A DNA stretch of 64,000 nucleotides from Aeromonas taiwanensis (GCF_000820165.1 NZ_CDDD01000100.1:56141-120140); one strand, 5' to 3'; positions 38,016-47,147 are shown, numbered from the stretch's first letter. Numbers and translations: made by a program. Notes: a model not told the origin generated them from the sequence alone.

Positions 38016-38080
38016 GGACCCCATGCCGGACGCGCCTGCTGGCGCAGCTCCCTGCTCTTTGCCGTCTCTAGGAGACCTGA

Positions 38081-39376
38081 ATGTTGCAACCTTACGCCTG
38101 GCGGCGACAGTTGTGGCGAATGGCGTTCTTCTACGCCCCTTTCGTCTTGGTAGGTTGGTTAATCGATCATCTCGCGCTCTGCCTGCTGGTGGCGACCGTG
38201 CTCCATCTGGGCTGGCACTATCGCTTCCAGAAGCGGCTGTCGGACTGGCTGTGGCACGATCGCAGCCTGGTCCCCCCCCATGGCAGCGGTAGCTGGGAAT
38301 ACATCTTCAACGGCATCTACAAGTTGCAGCAGCGCCACCGTGCCCGTCGCCGGGAGCTGGCGGGTCTTATCCGTCGTTTCCGGGAGGGGGCAGAGGCGCT
38401 GCCCGACGCCGCCGTGGTGTTTCGCACCGACGGCAGCATCCTCTGGTGCAACCGGCTGGCGGAGCAACTGCTCGGCTTTCGCTGGCCGGAGGACGCCGGC
38501 CAGCACATCGGCAACCTCATCCGTCACCCGGCCTTTGCCGCCTACCTCGGCAAGGGGCAGTACGACGAACCGTTCGAGATGGCGTCCCCCATCAACGAGG
38601 AGAAGTTCCTCGAGTTTCGCATCATGCCCTATGCCGAGGATCAGGCCATGCTGGTGGTGCGGGACGTGACCCGGCTGCGCAGCCTGGAGAAGACCCGCAA
38701 GCATTTTGTTTCCAACGTCTCCCACGAGCTGCGCACCCCCCTCACCGTGCTCAAGGGCTACCTGGAGATGACCGAGGAGCCGCCGCCGCCCGCCATGTGG
38801 GCCAAGGCGCACAGGGTGATGATGGAGCAGACCATACGCATGGATAACCTGGTCAACCAGCTGCTTACCCTGTCACGCATCGAAGCCGCCCCCACGGTGG
38901 ATCTCTCCCACCTGGTGGACATGCCCGCCATGCTGGGGCTGCTGGAGCAGGAGGCGCGCGCGCTCTCCGGCGAGCGGGGCCACGAGATCGTGTTCAACGT
39001 GCAGTCGAACCTGTTCGTGCGCGGGGATCAGGATCAGCTGCGCAGCGCCGTCTCCAACCTGGTCTACAACGCCATTCACTACACCCCGGCGGGACGCAAG
39101 ATCACCGTGGAGTGGCGCAAGCAGGGGCAGATGGCGCTCTTCGTGGTGCTGGACGAAGGGGAGGGGATTGCCCCCGAGCACCTGTCGCGTCTCACCGAGC
39201 GCTTCTACCGGGTGGACAAGGCACGCTCGCGTCACACCGGGGGGTCCGGGCTCGGCCTTGCCATCGTCAAGCATGCCCTGAGCCATCACGACGCCCAGCT
39301 GGAGATAGAGAGCCGTGTCGGAGCGGGCAGCCGCTTCAGCTTCCTCATTCCCGCCCGCATGGTGGTGATTAAATAG
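38081..39376 (+). CDS. phoR: Phosphate sensor histidine kinase PhoR
   Basis: The 431-residue kinase starts with two short membrane helices (about residues 12-45), a charged region and a PAS domain (about 100-190), as in E. coli PhoR, which senses the Pst transporter rather than phosphate directly. The phosphoacceptor His215 is in NVSHELRTPLTVLKGYLEM; the ATP-binding domain shows NLVYNAIHYTP, DEGEGI and GGSGLGLAIVKHAL. AGGAG precedes the ATG. It forms the phoBR operon. Confidence 0.97.
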   Translation: MLQPYAWRRQLWRMAFFYAPFVLVGWLIDHLALCLLVATVLHLGWHYRFQKRLSDWLWHDRSLVPPHGSGSWEYIFNGIYKLQQRHRARRRELAGLIRRFREGAEALPDAAVVFRTDGSILWCNRLAEQLLGFRWPEDAGQHIGNLIRHPAFAAYLGKGQYDEPFEMASPINEEKFLEFRIMPYAEDQAMLVVRDVTRLRSLEKTRKHFVSNVSHELRTPLTVLKGYLEMTEEPPPPAMWAKAHRVMMEQTIRMDNLVNQLLTLSRIEAAPTVDLSHLVDMPAMLGLLEQEARALSGERGHEIVFNVQSNLFVRGDQDQLRSAVSNLVYNAIHYTPAGRKITVEWRKQGQMALFVVLDEGEGIAPEHLSRLTERFYRVDKARSRHTGGSGLGLAIVKHALSHHDAQLEIESRVGAGSRFSFLIPARMVVIK

Positions 39377-39403
39377 CCTTTCACAGCAATGGGTTAGCAA
39401 CGA

Positions 39404-39431
39404 AAGGAGGGCTGCGTTCGCAGCCCTCCTT
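39404..39431 (+). terminator. Hairpin after phoR
   Basis: A 12-base perfect stem with a GTTC loop lies 28 bases past the phoR stop. The downstream T-run is short (GCATTTG), so it may be a modest terminator. Confidence 0.65.
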
Positions 39432-39453
39432 GCATTTGTGCAAAACCTTGCTC

Positions 39454-39493
39454 ATGTCATTAAAGTGTCACATTAAATCCATAAATTTGTCAC
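39454..39493 (+). promoter_or_regulatory. Pho box upstream of pstS
   Basis: ATGTCAT-TAAA-GTGTCAC (39454-39471) is a near-perfect Pho box, followed by another TTGTCAC unit at 39487-39493, two turns downstream. It lies about 150 bases before pstS. Confidence 0.8.
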
Positions 39494-39624
39494 TGCCAGG
39501 TCAGATACTGGCGCCGTTTCAAGAACGGACCTTCTGTAACTGTGGAGAGGGTGATCGGGTTTGAACCATGTATCGACGTCATACTGACGATTGCCTTCTG
39601 CAACCTTGGACTTGGAGAGATTGG

Positions 39625-40599
39625 ATGAAACTCAACAAACTGGCTGGTGTCATCGGATTCACCGCTGCAACCCTGTTTTCTGTCAGCGCACTGGCCTACG
39701 GTGTCGACAAGGATCTGCCGGAATACGCACCGACCAGCGGCATCTCGGGCAACCTGTCCTCTGTCGGCTCGGACACCCTGGCCAACATGATGACCCTGTG
39801 GGCCGAAGAATTTAAGCGCATGTACCCCAACGTCAACGTGCAGATCCAGGCCGCCGGTTCCTCTACCGCGCCCACTGCCCTGACCGAAGGCGTCGCCCAG
39901 TTTGGCCCCATGAGCCGTGCCATGAAGGCCGGTGAAGAGGAAGCCTTCGAGAAGCGCTACGGCTACAAGCCGACCGCCATCCGCGTCGCGGTCGATGCCC
40001 TGGCGGTGTTCGTCAACAAGGACAACCCCATCAAGGGTCTGACCATGTCGCAAATCGACGCCATCTTCTCCAGCACCCTCAAGTGCGGCGAACCCAAGGC
40101 AGCCACCAAATGGTCCGATCTGGGTCTGGATGGCAGCTGGTCCGGCAAGGATCTGCAGCTGTTCGGTCGCAACTCCGTGTCCGGCACCTACGGTTACTTC
40201 AAGGAGCACGCCCTGTGCAACGGTGACTTCAAGAGCGGCGTGAACGAACAGCCGGGCTCTGCCTCCGTGGTGCAGTCCGTCTCCTCCTCCCTGAACGGCA
40301 TCGGCTACTCCGGCATCGGTTACGTCACCTCCGGCGTGCGCGCCGTGCCGCTCTCCAAGGATGGCAAGACCTTTATCGAGGCGACCTCGGACAACGCCAT
40401 CACCGGCAAGTACCCGCTCTCCCGCTTCCTGTACGTCTACGTGAACAAGCACCCGAACAAGCCGCTCTCCCCGATGGAGCAGGAATTCGTGAAGATGATG
40501 CTCTCCAAGGCGGGCCAGAGCATAGTGGCGAAGGATGGCTATGTGCCGGTACCGGCCAAGGTGGTGCAGGCCGACCTGAAGAAACTGGGCATCATGTAA
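39625..40599 (+). CDS. pstS: Phosphate-binding protein PstS-like
   Basis: The 324-residue protein has a signal peptide (about residues 1-22, ending SALA) and a PBP-like phosphate-binding domain. Ligand motifs include [46 protein letters not shown] and [17 protein letters not shown], all at phosphate-contact positions. Two cysteines (in LKCGEP and ALCNGD) may pair. The ATG follows GGAGAGATTGG. No pstCAB follows directly, so the permease genes are elsewhere. The upstream Pho box explains induction by PhoB. Confidence 0.93.
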   Translation: MKLNKLAGVIGFTAATLFSVSALAYGVDKDLPEYAPTSGISGNLSSVGSDTLANMMTLWAEEFKRMYPNVNVQIQAAGSSTAPTALTEGVAQFGPMSRAMKAGEEEAFEKRYGYKPTAIRVAVDALAVFVNKDNPIKGLTMSQIDAIFSSTLKCGEPKAATKWSDLGLDGSWSGKDLQLFGRNSVSGTYGYFKEHALCNGDFKSGVNEQPGSASVVQSVSSSLNGIGYSGIGYVTSGVRAVPLSKDGKTFIEATSDNAITGKYPLSRFLYVYVNKHPNKPLSPMEQEFVKMMLSKAGQSIVAKDGYVPVPAKVVQADLKKLGIM

Positions 40600-40620
40600 T
40601 CACTCATGTCCCAGCAGCAA

Positions 40621-40651
40621 AAACGAGCCCCAAGCGGGCTCGTTTTTATTT
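40621..40651 (+). terminator. Terminator of pstS
   Basis: A ten-base stem (40621-40630 with 40636-40645) and trailing T-rich run directly after the pstS stop. Confidence 0.85.
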
Positions 40652-40752
40652 TGGCGCCCTGGGATCTTTTTGGTCGCAGGGCGCGGTTGCTGGCTTGCAC
40701 CGGGCGACGGCATTTCCGAAAATAGGGCAACTTCATGGTTAAGGACCTTTTC

Positions 40753-41568
40753 ATGCGCGCCTCCTCCCTGTCCCTCTTCGCCCTGACAGCCCTGTGCAGT
40801 TCCCTGCTGGCCGGTTGTGCCCAGTCGCCGACCGGCCGCAGCCAGATGCTGCTCTTCTCCCCCCAGCAGATGAGCCAGCTGGGGGCCGACTCCTTCGAGC
40901 AGATGAAGCAGCAGGAGAAGGTGAGCAAGGATGCCAGGATGAATGCCTATGTCTCCTGCGTGGCCAGGGCGGTGACCGCCCAGGTGCCCGCCAGCTATGG
41001 CATCACCAGCTGGGAGGTGGTGGTGTTCGACTCCAAGGAGGTCAACGCCTTCGCCCTGCCCGGCGGCAAGATCGGCGTCTACAGCGGCCTGCTCAAGGTG
41101 GCCAGGAATCAGGACCAGCTCGCCACCGTCATCGGTCACGAGCTGACCCACGTGCTGGCCCAGCACTCCAACGAGCGTCTCTCCCGCGACCAGCTGACCG
41201 GCCTCGGGCTGGCGGTGGCCGATGCGGCCATCGGCAGCAGTAGCAGCCTCGGGGGGGCGGCCACCATGGCGGCCCTGGGTCTCGGGGTCCAGGTGGGGAT
41301 CGCCCTGCCCTATGGCCGGACCCAGGAGAGCGAGGCGGACAGGCTCGGTCTCGAGCTGATGGCGCGCGCCGGTTTCAACCCGGCCGAGGCCATTCCCCTG
41401 TGGCAGAACATGAGCGCCGCCTCCGGGGGCAAGGCCCCGCCCCAGCTGCTCTCCACCCACCCCAGCGACCAGAGCCGGATCGCGGAGTTGCAGGCCCAGC
41501 AGGGCGAGGTGCAGCCCCTGTATCAGCAGGCGAGAGCCGCAGGGCTGGTACCCCAGTGCAAGGCATAA
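40753..41568 (+). CDS. M48 metalloprotease lipoprotein (LoiP/YcaL type)
   Basis: The 271-residue protein has a lipobox (LLAGC, Cys at residue 21) and an M48 peptidase domain with the zinc motif HELTH in GHELTHVLAQHSNER and the third ligand Glu in ESEADRLGLELM. Such outer-membrane-associated proteases act in envelope quality control. The downstream ATG at 40753 is preferred because AAGGA sits correctly ahead of it; the upstream ATG at 40735 has no Shine-Dalgarno. The 3' end overlaps the next gene by 13 bases. Confidence 0.9.
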   Translation: MRASSLSLFALTALCSSLLAGCAQSPTGRSQMLLFSPQQMSQLGADSFEQMKQQEKVSKDARMNAYVSCVARAVTAQVPASYGITSWEVVVFDSKEVNAFALPGGKIGVYSGLLKVARNQDQLATVIGHELTHVLAQHSNERLSRDQLTGLGLAVADAAIGSSSSLGGAATMAALGLGVQVGIALPYGRTQESEADRLGLELMARAGFNPAEAIPLWQNMSAASGGKAPPQLLSTHPSDQSRIAELQAQQGEVQPLYQQARAAGLVPQCKA

Positions 41569-42062
41569 CGCTGCGCCTGGCCCGGGCTGCCGACGCCGCC
41601 GCCATGACGGTGATGCAGCGGGCCAGCTGGCTGGCGGCCTATGGCGGCGTGCTCGGCAGCGACATGCTGGCCCAGCTCGCCGTCACCGATCATCTTCACA
41701 TCTGGCGCCAGCGGCTCGCCGAGGCCGGCCCCATCCCCATGCTGATCTGCCGGGACGAGGTGGTCATCGGCCTGCTCTACTGGCAAACGTCCGAGGAAGA
41801 GGGACTGATGACGGCGCGCATTCGGGCGCTCTATCTTCACCCGGATCACTGGCGTCAGGGCCATGGCAAGCGGTTGTGGCAGGCGGTGGCGGTGCAGATG
41901 CGCCGGGCCGGCTGCGAGTGCGTCAGGCTCTGGCTGCTCGACGGCAATCACATCGGCGAGGGATTCTACCTGCGCCGCGGCTTCGTGTTCGACGGTCAGG
42001 AGCGTACCCTGACCAGCCTTGGCCAACCTTGCCAGCAACGACAAATGTTCCGCTTGCTTTGA
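41556..42062 (+). CDS. GNAT-family N-acetyltransferase
   Basis: The 168-residue protein has the GNAT fold: an N-terminal TLRLARAADAAAM, and the acetyl-CoA pyrophosphate loop ALYLHPDHWRQGHGKRLW, followed by VRLWLLDGNHIGEGFYLRRGFVFDG. It probably acetylates a small amine or a protein. The best start is the GTG at 41556, which overlaps the protease gene; no ATG exists near the conserved N-terminus. The substrate is not known. Confidence 0.85.
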   Translation: MQGITLRLARAADAAAMTVMQRASWLAAYGGVLGSDMLAQLAVTDHLHIWRQRLAEAGPIPMLICRDEVVIGLLYWQTSEEEGLMTARIRALYLHPDHWRQGHGKRLWQAVAVQMRRAGCECVRLWLLDGNHIGEGFYLRRGFVFDGQERTLTSLGQPCQQRQMFRLL

Positions 42063-42172
42063 TTTCTCTCCCGTTTTTCGCCCCAGGTCACTTTATTTTT
42101 TTTGCGAATTAATACAATGTGCCCCATCTGGACAGACTGAGGTGGACGGGTCCACCGGCAAGGGAGTGTGGC

Positions 42173-43075
42173 ATGTATTACGGATTTGATATCGGTGGCA
42201 CCAAGATCGTGTTCTCGGTGTACGACGGCGCCCTGGCTCTCTGCCATGAGGAGCGCATGAGTACGCCGGGCAACGACTATCAGGCGCTCCAACAGGCGAT
42301 CCGTGAGCGAGTCGAGGCGGCCGACGTGCGTTTTGGCGTGAAGGGGGCCGTGGGGATCGGGTTTCCCGGCATCCTCAATCGTCTCGACGGAAGCATAGTG
42401 GCGGCGAACCTACCCGCCATTCACGGTCGTCACCTGGGGGCGGATCTGGCCGAGCTGCTGGGTCGTCCGGTCAGGGTGGACAACGATGCCAACTGCTTCC
42501 TCTGGTCCGAAGTACACCAGGGAGCGGCCGAGGGGGCCGACAGTGCGCTGGGCGTCACTATCGGTACCGGGATAGGCGGCGCCGTCTATCTGGCGGGGCG
42601 CCTCATCCAGGGGCGCAACTGGCTGGCCGGCGAGATTGGCCACTACCCGTTGCCGGCCACCATCCTGATGAAATACCCCGACCTACCCCGTCCCCGTTGC
42701 GGCTGCGGCCGTCTGGTCTGTTTCGAGACCTACGCCTCGGGCACCGGCCTGGAGCGGCTCTATCACCACTTTCGCGGGGAGCGCGCCAGCGGTCACCAGA
42801 TCGTCGAGCGTGCCGAGGCCCGGGAGCCTGCGGCGCTCTCGACCATCGACTGCTGGCTGGAGATCCTGGCAGCCGGCATCGCCACCGCCATCTCGGTGAT
42901 CGATCCGGACGTGGTGGTGCTGGGGGGGGGGCTTAGCGCCCTGCCAGCCCTGTATGAAGAGCTGCCCAAACGCCTGCCCGGCCATCTGCTTCCCGGCGTC
43001 GCCCTGCCCGAGATCCGCGAGGCCCGCTTTGGCGGGGCCGGCGGTGTGCGTGGGGCCGCCCTGCTCAATCTGTGA
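42173..43075 (+). CDS. nagK: N-acetyl-D-glucosamine kinase NagK
   Basis: NagK phosphorylates free GlcNAc, for example from peptidoglycan turnover. The 300-residue ROK-family kinase starts MYYGFDIGGTKIVFSVYDG with the phosphate-binding DxGGTK, and contains DNDANCFLWSE (catalytic Asp), GTGIGGA, the zinc motif CGCGRLVC and the C-terminal GGLSALPALYEEL. It is 300 residues against 303 in E. coli. AAGGGAG precedes the ATG. Confidence 0.94.
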   Translation: MYYGFDIGGTKIVFSVYDGALALCHEERMSTPGNDYQALQQAIRERVEAADVRFGVKGAVGIGFPGILNRLDGSIVAANLPAIHGRHLGADLAELLGRPVRVDNDANCFLWSEVHQGAAEGADSALGVTIGTGIGGAVYLAGRLIQGRNWLAGEIGHYPLPATILMKYPDLPRPRCGCGRLVCFETYASGTGLERLYHHFRGERASGHQIVERAEAREPAALSTIDCWLEILAAGIATAISVIDPDVVVLGGGLSALPALYEELPKRLPGHLLPGVALPEIREARFGGAGGVRGAALLNL

Positions 43076-43117
43076 GATCGGACCGCGGGTCTGATCTCCC
43101 CGAATCAAGGAGTCATC

Positions 43118-43843
43118 ATGACCCGTCTTGAAATCTGTATCGACAACCTGGAGTCCCTGTTTACCGCTCAGGAGGCCGGCGCCGATCGCATCGAGCTCTG
43201 CTCTGCCCTGGGACTCGGCGGCCTGACCCCCTCCTACGGCTTCATGCAGCAGGTGGCACGCCATGCCACTGTGCCCGTCTATGCCATGATCCGTCCCCGA
43301 GCCGGGGATTTCTGCTTTGGCGACGACGAGTTCGAGATCATGCTGCAGGACATCGCCGCCGCCCGCGCCGCCGGCCTGCAGGGGGTGGTGGTCGGCCTGC
43401 TGGACGAAGAGGGGCGGGTGCCCGCCGCCAGGCTCCGCCAGCTGGTGGAGGCGGCAGGGCCGCTCGGGGTCACCTTCCACCGCGCCATCGATCTCTGCTC
43501 CGACTGGCGTGCCGATCTGGAGGTGATCGTGACCGCAGGTTGCGAGCGCATCCTGAGCTCAGGCCATGCGCCGACCGCGCTGGCAGGGCTCGAGACCCTG
43601 CAGGCCATGCAGCAGTCGCTGGCGGGCCGCGCCAGCCTGATGCCGGGGGCCGGGGTCAATGCCGACAACGTGCGCACCATCATCGAGTTCACCGGGGTGA
43701 GCGAGGTACACATGTCCGGTATGGGCTGGCGTGGCGGCATGGTGCCACATGGCGTCAACATGGGCACCTCGGACGACGGCCGCGTGAATATCACGGATGG
43801 TGCCAAGGTGGCCGCGGTGCGGGCGTTGCTGGATCAGGCCTGA
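43118..43843 (+). CDS. cutC: CutC family protein
   Basis: The 241-residue protein has a TIM-barrel CutC fold: LEICIDNLESLFTAQEAGADRIELCSAL, GGLTPSYGF, IRPRAGDF, VTFHRAIDL, LSSGHAPTALAG, MPGAGVNADNV, and the end HMSGMGWRG ... MGTSDDGRVNITDGAKV. CutC was named for copper homeostasis in E. coli, although that role has been questioned. The next 120 bases hold a partial second copy of its 3' end, described separately. Confidence 0.94.
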   Translation: MTRLEICIDNLESLFTAQEAGADRIELCSALGLGGLTPSYGFMQQVARHATVPVYAMIRPRAGDFCFGDDEFEIMLQDIAAARAAGLQGVVVGLLDEEGRVPAARLRQLVEAAGPLGVTFHRAIDLCSDWRADLEVIVTAGCERILSSGHAPTALAGLETLQAMQQSLAGRASLMPGAGVNADNVRTIIEFTGVSEVHMSGMGWRGGMVPHGVNMGTSDDGRVNITDGAKVAAVRALLDQA

Positions 43844-43849
43844 CGAGAC

Positions 43850-43965
43850 GGGGGCATGGTGTCTCCCCCGGCGGCGTCAATATGGGTACCTCGGACGACG
43901 GCCGCGTGAATATCACGGATGGCGCCAAGGTGGCCGCGGTGTGGGCCCTGATTGACCGGGCTTGA
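43850..43965 (+). pseudogene. Partial second copy of the cutC 3' end
   Basis: The last 93 bases of cutC (43751-43843) recur at 43873-43965 with about a dozen changes, 122 bases downstream and so out of frame with the intact gene. The similarity begins with a GGCATGGTG stretch at 43852. The copy still reads as 30 residues plus stop differing at three positions from the real C-terminus, with the other changes at synonymous sites. It has no start and is not expected to be translated; it looks like the end of a foreign cutC allele left by recombination. Confidence 0.75.
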
Positions 43966-44120
43966 AGAAAGCACCTAAGCAAAATGTCGCCAGCCTGTTG
44001 CCCGCTTGTGTGAACTCTCTCCCACGGGCGGGCAAATCAGGGCTGCCGCCCGCAGCACGGCGCCCAAAAGTCTGTTATCATCCCGTCTCTTTTACCATCA
44101 GGACCCGGAGCAATCTCTCA

Positions 44121-44732
44121 ATGTCCCAATACGACTCTATCGAACAGAAGGCCAGCTACGGCATCGGCCGCAACATGGGTGATCAACTGGCGCAGCAAGC
44201 CTTCGCCGGTCTGGATATCCCGGCCCTGCAACAAGGTCTGGCAGATGCCCTGAACGGTCTGGAGTTCGCGGTCAGCCGTGACGATATCAACGATGCCTTC
44301 CAGGTCATCACCGCCCGCATGCAGGAAGAGCAGGAAGCTGCCGCCAAGGCCGCTGCCGCCGAAGGCGAAGCCTTCCTGGCCGACAACGCCAAGCGCGCCG
44401 AAGTGAACGTGACCGACTCCGGTCTGCAGTACGAAGTCATGGTTGAAGGCAACGGCGCCGTGCCGGTGGCCGGTCAGTCCGTGCGCGTGCACTACCACGG
44501 TACCTTCACCCACGGTGGCGTGTTCGACAGCTCCGTCGCCCGCGGCCAGCCGGCCGAGTTCCCGGTGACTGGCGTCATCGCCGGCTGGGTAGAAGCCCTG
44601 CAGCTGATGCCGGTTGGCTCCAAGTGGAAGCTCTACATTCCGCAGGATCTGGCATACGGTGCCCGTGGCGCCGGCTCCATCCCGCCGTACTCCGCTCTGG
44701 TGTTCGAAGTGGAACTGCTGGACATCCTGTGA
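44121..44732 (+). CDS. fklB: FKBP-type peptidyl-prolyl isomerase FklB
   Basis: The 203-residue protein (E. coli FklB is 206) has the N-terminal dimerisation helices (YGIGRNMGDQLAQQAFAGLDIPALQQGL) and a long helix to about 105, then the C-terminal FKBP fold with VRVHYHGTFTHGGVFDSS, FPVTGVIAGWVEALQLMPVGSKW and IPQDLAYGARGAGS. It catalyses proline cis-trans isomerisation, probably helping folding in the cytoplasm, since no signal peptide is present. GGAG precedes the ATG. Confidence 0.94.
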   Translation: MSQYDSIEQKASYGIGRNMGDQLAQQAFAGLDIPALQQGLADALNGLEFAVSRDDINDAFQVITARMQEEQEAAAKAAAAEGEAFLADNAKRAEVNVTDSGLQYEVMVEGNGAVPVAGQSVRVHYHGTFTHGGVFDSSVARGQPAEFPVTGVIAGWVEALQLMPVGSKWKLYIPQDLAYGARGAGSIPPYSALVFEVELLDIL

Positions 44733-44749
44733 TCCGGCTGATGAGATGA

Positions 44750-44775
44750 AAACGGCGACCCCAGGGTCGCCGTTT
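44750..44775 (+). terminator. Terminator of fklB
   Basis: A 12-base perfect stem with a two-base loop followed by GTTTTTG. Confidence 0.82.
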
Positions 44776-44879
44776 GTTTTTGTGCGCTTCTTCGCCCTCT
44801 CCGCAATGGGCTTTGTGTCTGCGCGGGGGATTTGGATATAGTCAGAGCGTCGCCATCCGGCCGCGCGAGGAGAGACGCC

Positions 44880-45761
44880 ATGGCAGCCATCATCGAGGTC
44901 GTCGATCTCGTCAAGCACTTCCCCGGCGTCAGGGCGGTGGACGGGCTCAGCTTCGCCATTTCTGCCGGCTGCTGTTTCGGCCTGCTCGGTCCGAACGGGG
45001 CGGGCAAGACCACCTGCATAGAGTTGCTGGAGGGGATCCTCTCACCGGACAGCGGCGAGATCCTGTTTCACGGCGCGCCGCAGGGCCCCGATTACCGCTC
45101 TCGCATCGGCATCCAGTTCCAGCACACGGCGCTGCAGGACTTTCTGACGGTACGGGATACCCTGCGCCTGTTCGCCAGTCTCTACCCCAATCCTCTGCCG
45201 CGGGAGCTGCTCATCGAGCTGTGCGCCTTGGGCGAGTTCATCGACAGGGACAGTCGCAAGCTCTCCGGTGGTCAGCGTCAGCGCCTGCTGCTGGCCCTGG
45301 CCCTGCTCGGCGACCCCGAACTGCTGTTTCTGGATGAACCCACGACGGGGCTGGATCCCCAGGCCCGCCACCATTTCTGGGAGCGTATCGAGGCGATCAA
45401 GGCCCAGGGCAAGACGGTGGTGCTCACCACCCACTACATGGATGAAGCGCAGCAGCTGTGCGATCAGATTGCCATCGTCGATCACGGCCACCTGCTGAGC
45501 CTGGATACCCCGGGGGCCCTGCTGGCCCACCACTTCGACGGCGTGCTGGTGCGCCTGGCGGATCACCCGGCCCTGGTCGGGCTTGGTTACCCCCTGCGCC
45601 CGGCGGGCGATCAGGTGGAGCTGAGCTGCCCCGACGTGGCGGCCTTGCTGCCGCGGCTGCTGAGCCTCGGCGTGCCGCTCACCGGCATGCAGGTGCGTTC
45701 CCCCAATCTGGAGGATCTCTTCCTGCACCTGACCGGCCATAGCCTGCGGAGCGGCGCATGA
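44880..45761 (+). CDS. ABC transporter ATP-binding protein (ABC-2 exporter)
   Basis: The 293-residue ATPase has Walker A GPNGAGKT (residues 39-46), signature LSGGQRQRL, Walker B LLFLDEPTTGLD and the H-loop TTHYMDEAQQL. The C-terminal 90 residues resemble those of NodI/YadG-type exporters and may bind the permease. GAGGAG precedes the ATG; the frame opens 16 codons upstream but without a Shine-Dalgarno. The permease gene follows after 76 bases. Confidence 0.9.
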   Translation: MAAIIEVVDLVKHFPGVRAVDGLSFAISAGCCFGLLGPNGAGKTTCIELLEGILSPDSGEILFHGAPQGPDYRSRIGIQFQHTALQDFLTVRDTLRLFASLYPNPLPRELLIELCALGEFIDRDSRKLSGGQRQRLLLALALLGDPELLFLDEPTTGLDPQARHHFWERIEAIKAQGKTVVLTTHYMDEAQQLCDQIAIVDHGHLLSLDTPGALLAHHFDGVLVRLADHPALVGLGYPLRPAGDQVELSCPDVAALLPRLLSLGVPLTGMQVRSPNLEDLFLHLTGHSLRSGA

Positions 45762-45837
45762 AGGGGCGCATTTGCTGTGAGGGAAGAGGTGTGTGCCAGG
45801 TGATTGTCCAACGGGTGCCAGGTGCGAGGAGCAGAAG

Positions 45838-46851
45838 ATGACGGGAGCCATGAAGCGCATCGGCGCGCTCTTTTACGCCAGAACCCTCGAATTCGTGCGC
45901 GATCGGGCCGCCCTGGTGTGGAACCTGGTCTTCCCGCTCTTGCTGGTGATCGGCTTCTCCCTCATCTTCTCGGGTCCCCCCAAGCCCCTGGTGCAGATAG
46001 GGGTAGTGGGGGCTCTGCCCGCCACCTACGCTCCCCTGCACGATGTCCCGCTGCTCAGGATCATCCCCTATGACGAGGCGGAGAAGGGGCGGCTCAAGGT
46101 GCGCCACCATCAGCTGGACCTGCTGATTTCGCCGGGGGAGGGGCGCTACTGGATCAACCCGGATGCTCCCCAGGGGGCCATGGCCGAATACCTGCTGCGC
46201 CAGGCGGTGTCCCTGCCGCTGCACAGGGAGGCCCTGAGGGGCAGAGCCATCCGCTACGGCGACTGGTTGCTGCCCGGGGTCATCGGCATGAACCTGATGT
46301 TCTCCGGTCTGTTCGGCGTCGGCTTCGTCATCGTGCGCTATCGCAAGAACGGAGTGCTCAAACGGCTTGGCGCCACGCCGCTCTCGGCCGCCGAGTTTCT
46401 CTGCGCCCAGTTGCTGTCGCGAGTGATGATTACGCTGGTCGTGAGCCTGCTGGTCTTTCTGGTGGCCTATTGGCTGCTGGATGTGCCCCTGCTCGGGTCT
46501 GGCTGGTTGCTGCTGCTGATCGCCCTGGTCGGCGGGACGGCCATGGCCTCCCTCGGCCTGCTCATCGCCGCCCGGATCCAGAACGAGGAGCTGGCGAGCG
46601 GTTTGCTCAATCTCATCAGCTTGCCCATGATGTTCTTGTCCGGCGTCTGGTTCTCGCTGGAGGGCTCTCCCCCCTGGTTGCAGGCCGTGGGGGCCCGTCT
46701 TCCCCTGAGCCAGATCATCGAGGCGGCCCGCGCCGTGATGCTGGAAGGGGCGGGGTGGCAGGCGGTGGCGGGGAGTCTGAGCCAGGTCATGCTGTTTGCC
46801 CTGGCGTGTATCGCGCTGGGTTCGATCCTGTTCAAATGGAGTGCAAAATGA
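45838..46851 (+). CDS. ABC-2 type transporter permease
   Basis: The 337-residue protein has an N-terminal membrane helix, a soluble periplasmic region (about residues 45-125) and five to six C-terminal helices, the ABC2_membrane_3 layout. The FxxGVWF stretch in LPMMFLSGVWFSLEGSPPWLQ is typical of ABC-2 exporters. It pairs with the ATPase gene just upstream. Substrate unknown; such exporters handle drugs, polysaccharides or peptides. Its stop overlaps the next start as ATGA. Confidence 0.9.
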   Translation: MTGAMKRIGALFYARTLEFVRDRAALVWNLVFPLLLVIGFSLIFSGPPKPLVQIGVVGALPATYAPLHDVPLLRIIPYDEAEKGRLKVRHHQLDLLISPGEGRYWINPDAPQGAMAEYLLRQAVSLPLHREALRGRAIRYGDWLLPGVIGMNLMFSGLFGVGFVIVRYRKNGVLKRLGATPLSAAEFLCAQLLSRVMITLVVSLLVFLVAYWLLDVPLLGSGWLLLLIALVGGTAMASLGLLIAARIQNEELASGLLNLISLPMMFLSGVWFSLEGSPPWLQAVGARLPLSQIIEAARAVMLEGAGWQAVAGSLSQVMLFALACIALGSILFKWSAK

Positions 46852-47147
46852 AACCTATTCTGTGGTTGCTGCTGGTGGCGGTCTTGCCCGTGCATGCCGG
46901 CACCCTGCGCTGCAAGAGCGCCTTGCTGACCGAGGGTGACACCACGGCCGAGCTCTTGATCCGCTGTGGTCAGCCCCTGCTCAAGGAGGATCTCACCCGC
47001 TACGAGGAGAACGGCTTCGGAGCGCGGATGACGGTCAAGTATGCCGAACGCTGGACCTACAACTTCGGCAAGAGCGAGTTCATGCAATTCGTCACCGTCG
47101 AGAACGGCGTCATCACCGAGATCGAAGACGGCCCCCGCGGCGGTTGA
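46848..47147 (+). CDS. DUF2845-like periplasmic protein
   Basis: The 99-residue protein has a signal peptide cut after VHAG and a mature part with CKSALLTEGDTTAELLIRCGQPLLKED and ERWTYNFGKSEFMQFVTVENG, matching DUF2845. The two cysteines (residues 22 and 40) probably form a disulfide. It overlaps the permease gene by four bases (ATGA), so it may be an accessory factor of the ABC-2 exporter. No function is known for the family. Confidence 0.82.
   Translation: MKPILWLLLVAVLPVHAGTLRCKSALLTEGDTTAELLIRCGQPLLKEDLTRYEENGFGARMTVKYAERWTYNFGKSEFMQFVTVENGVITEIEDGPRGG

Noticed and set aside
40654..40683. GCGCCCTG/CAGGGCGC inverted repeat before the M48 gene
   Set aside because: The loop is 14 bases with no T-run, so there is no good reason to call a terminator or operator.
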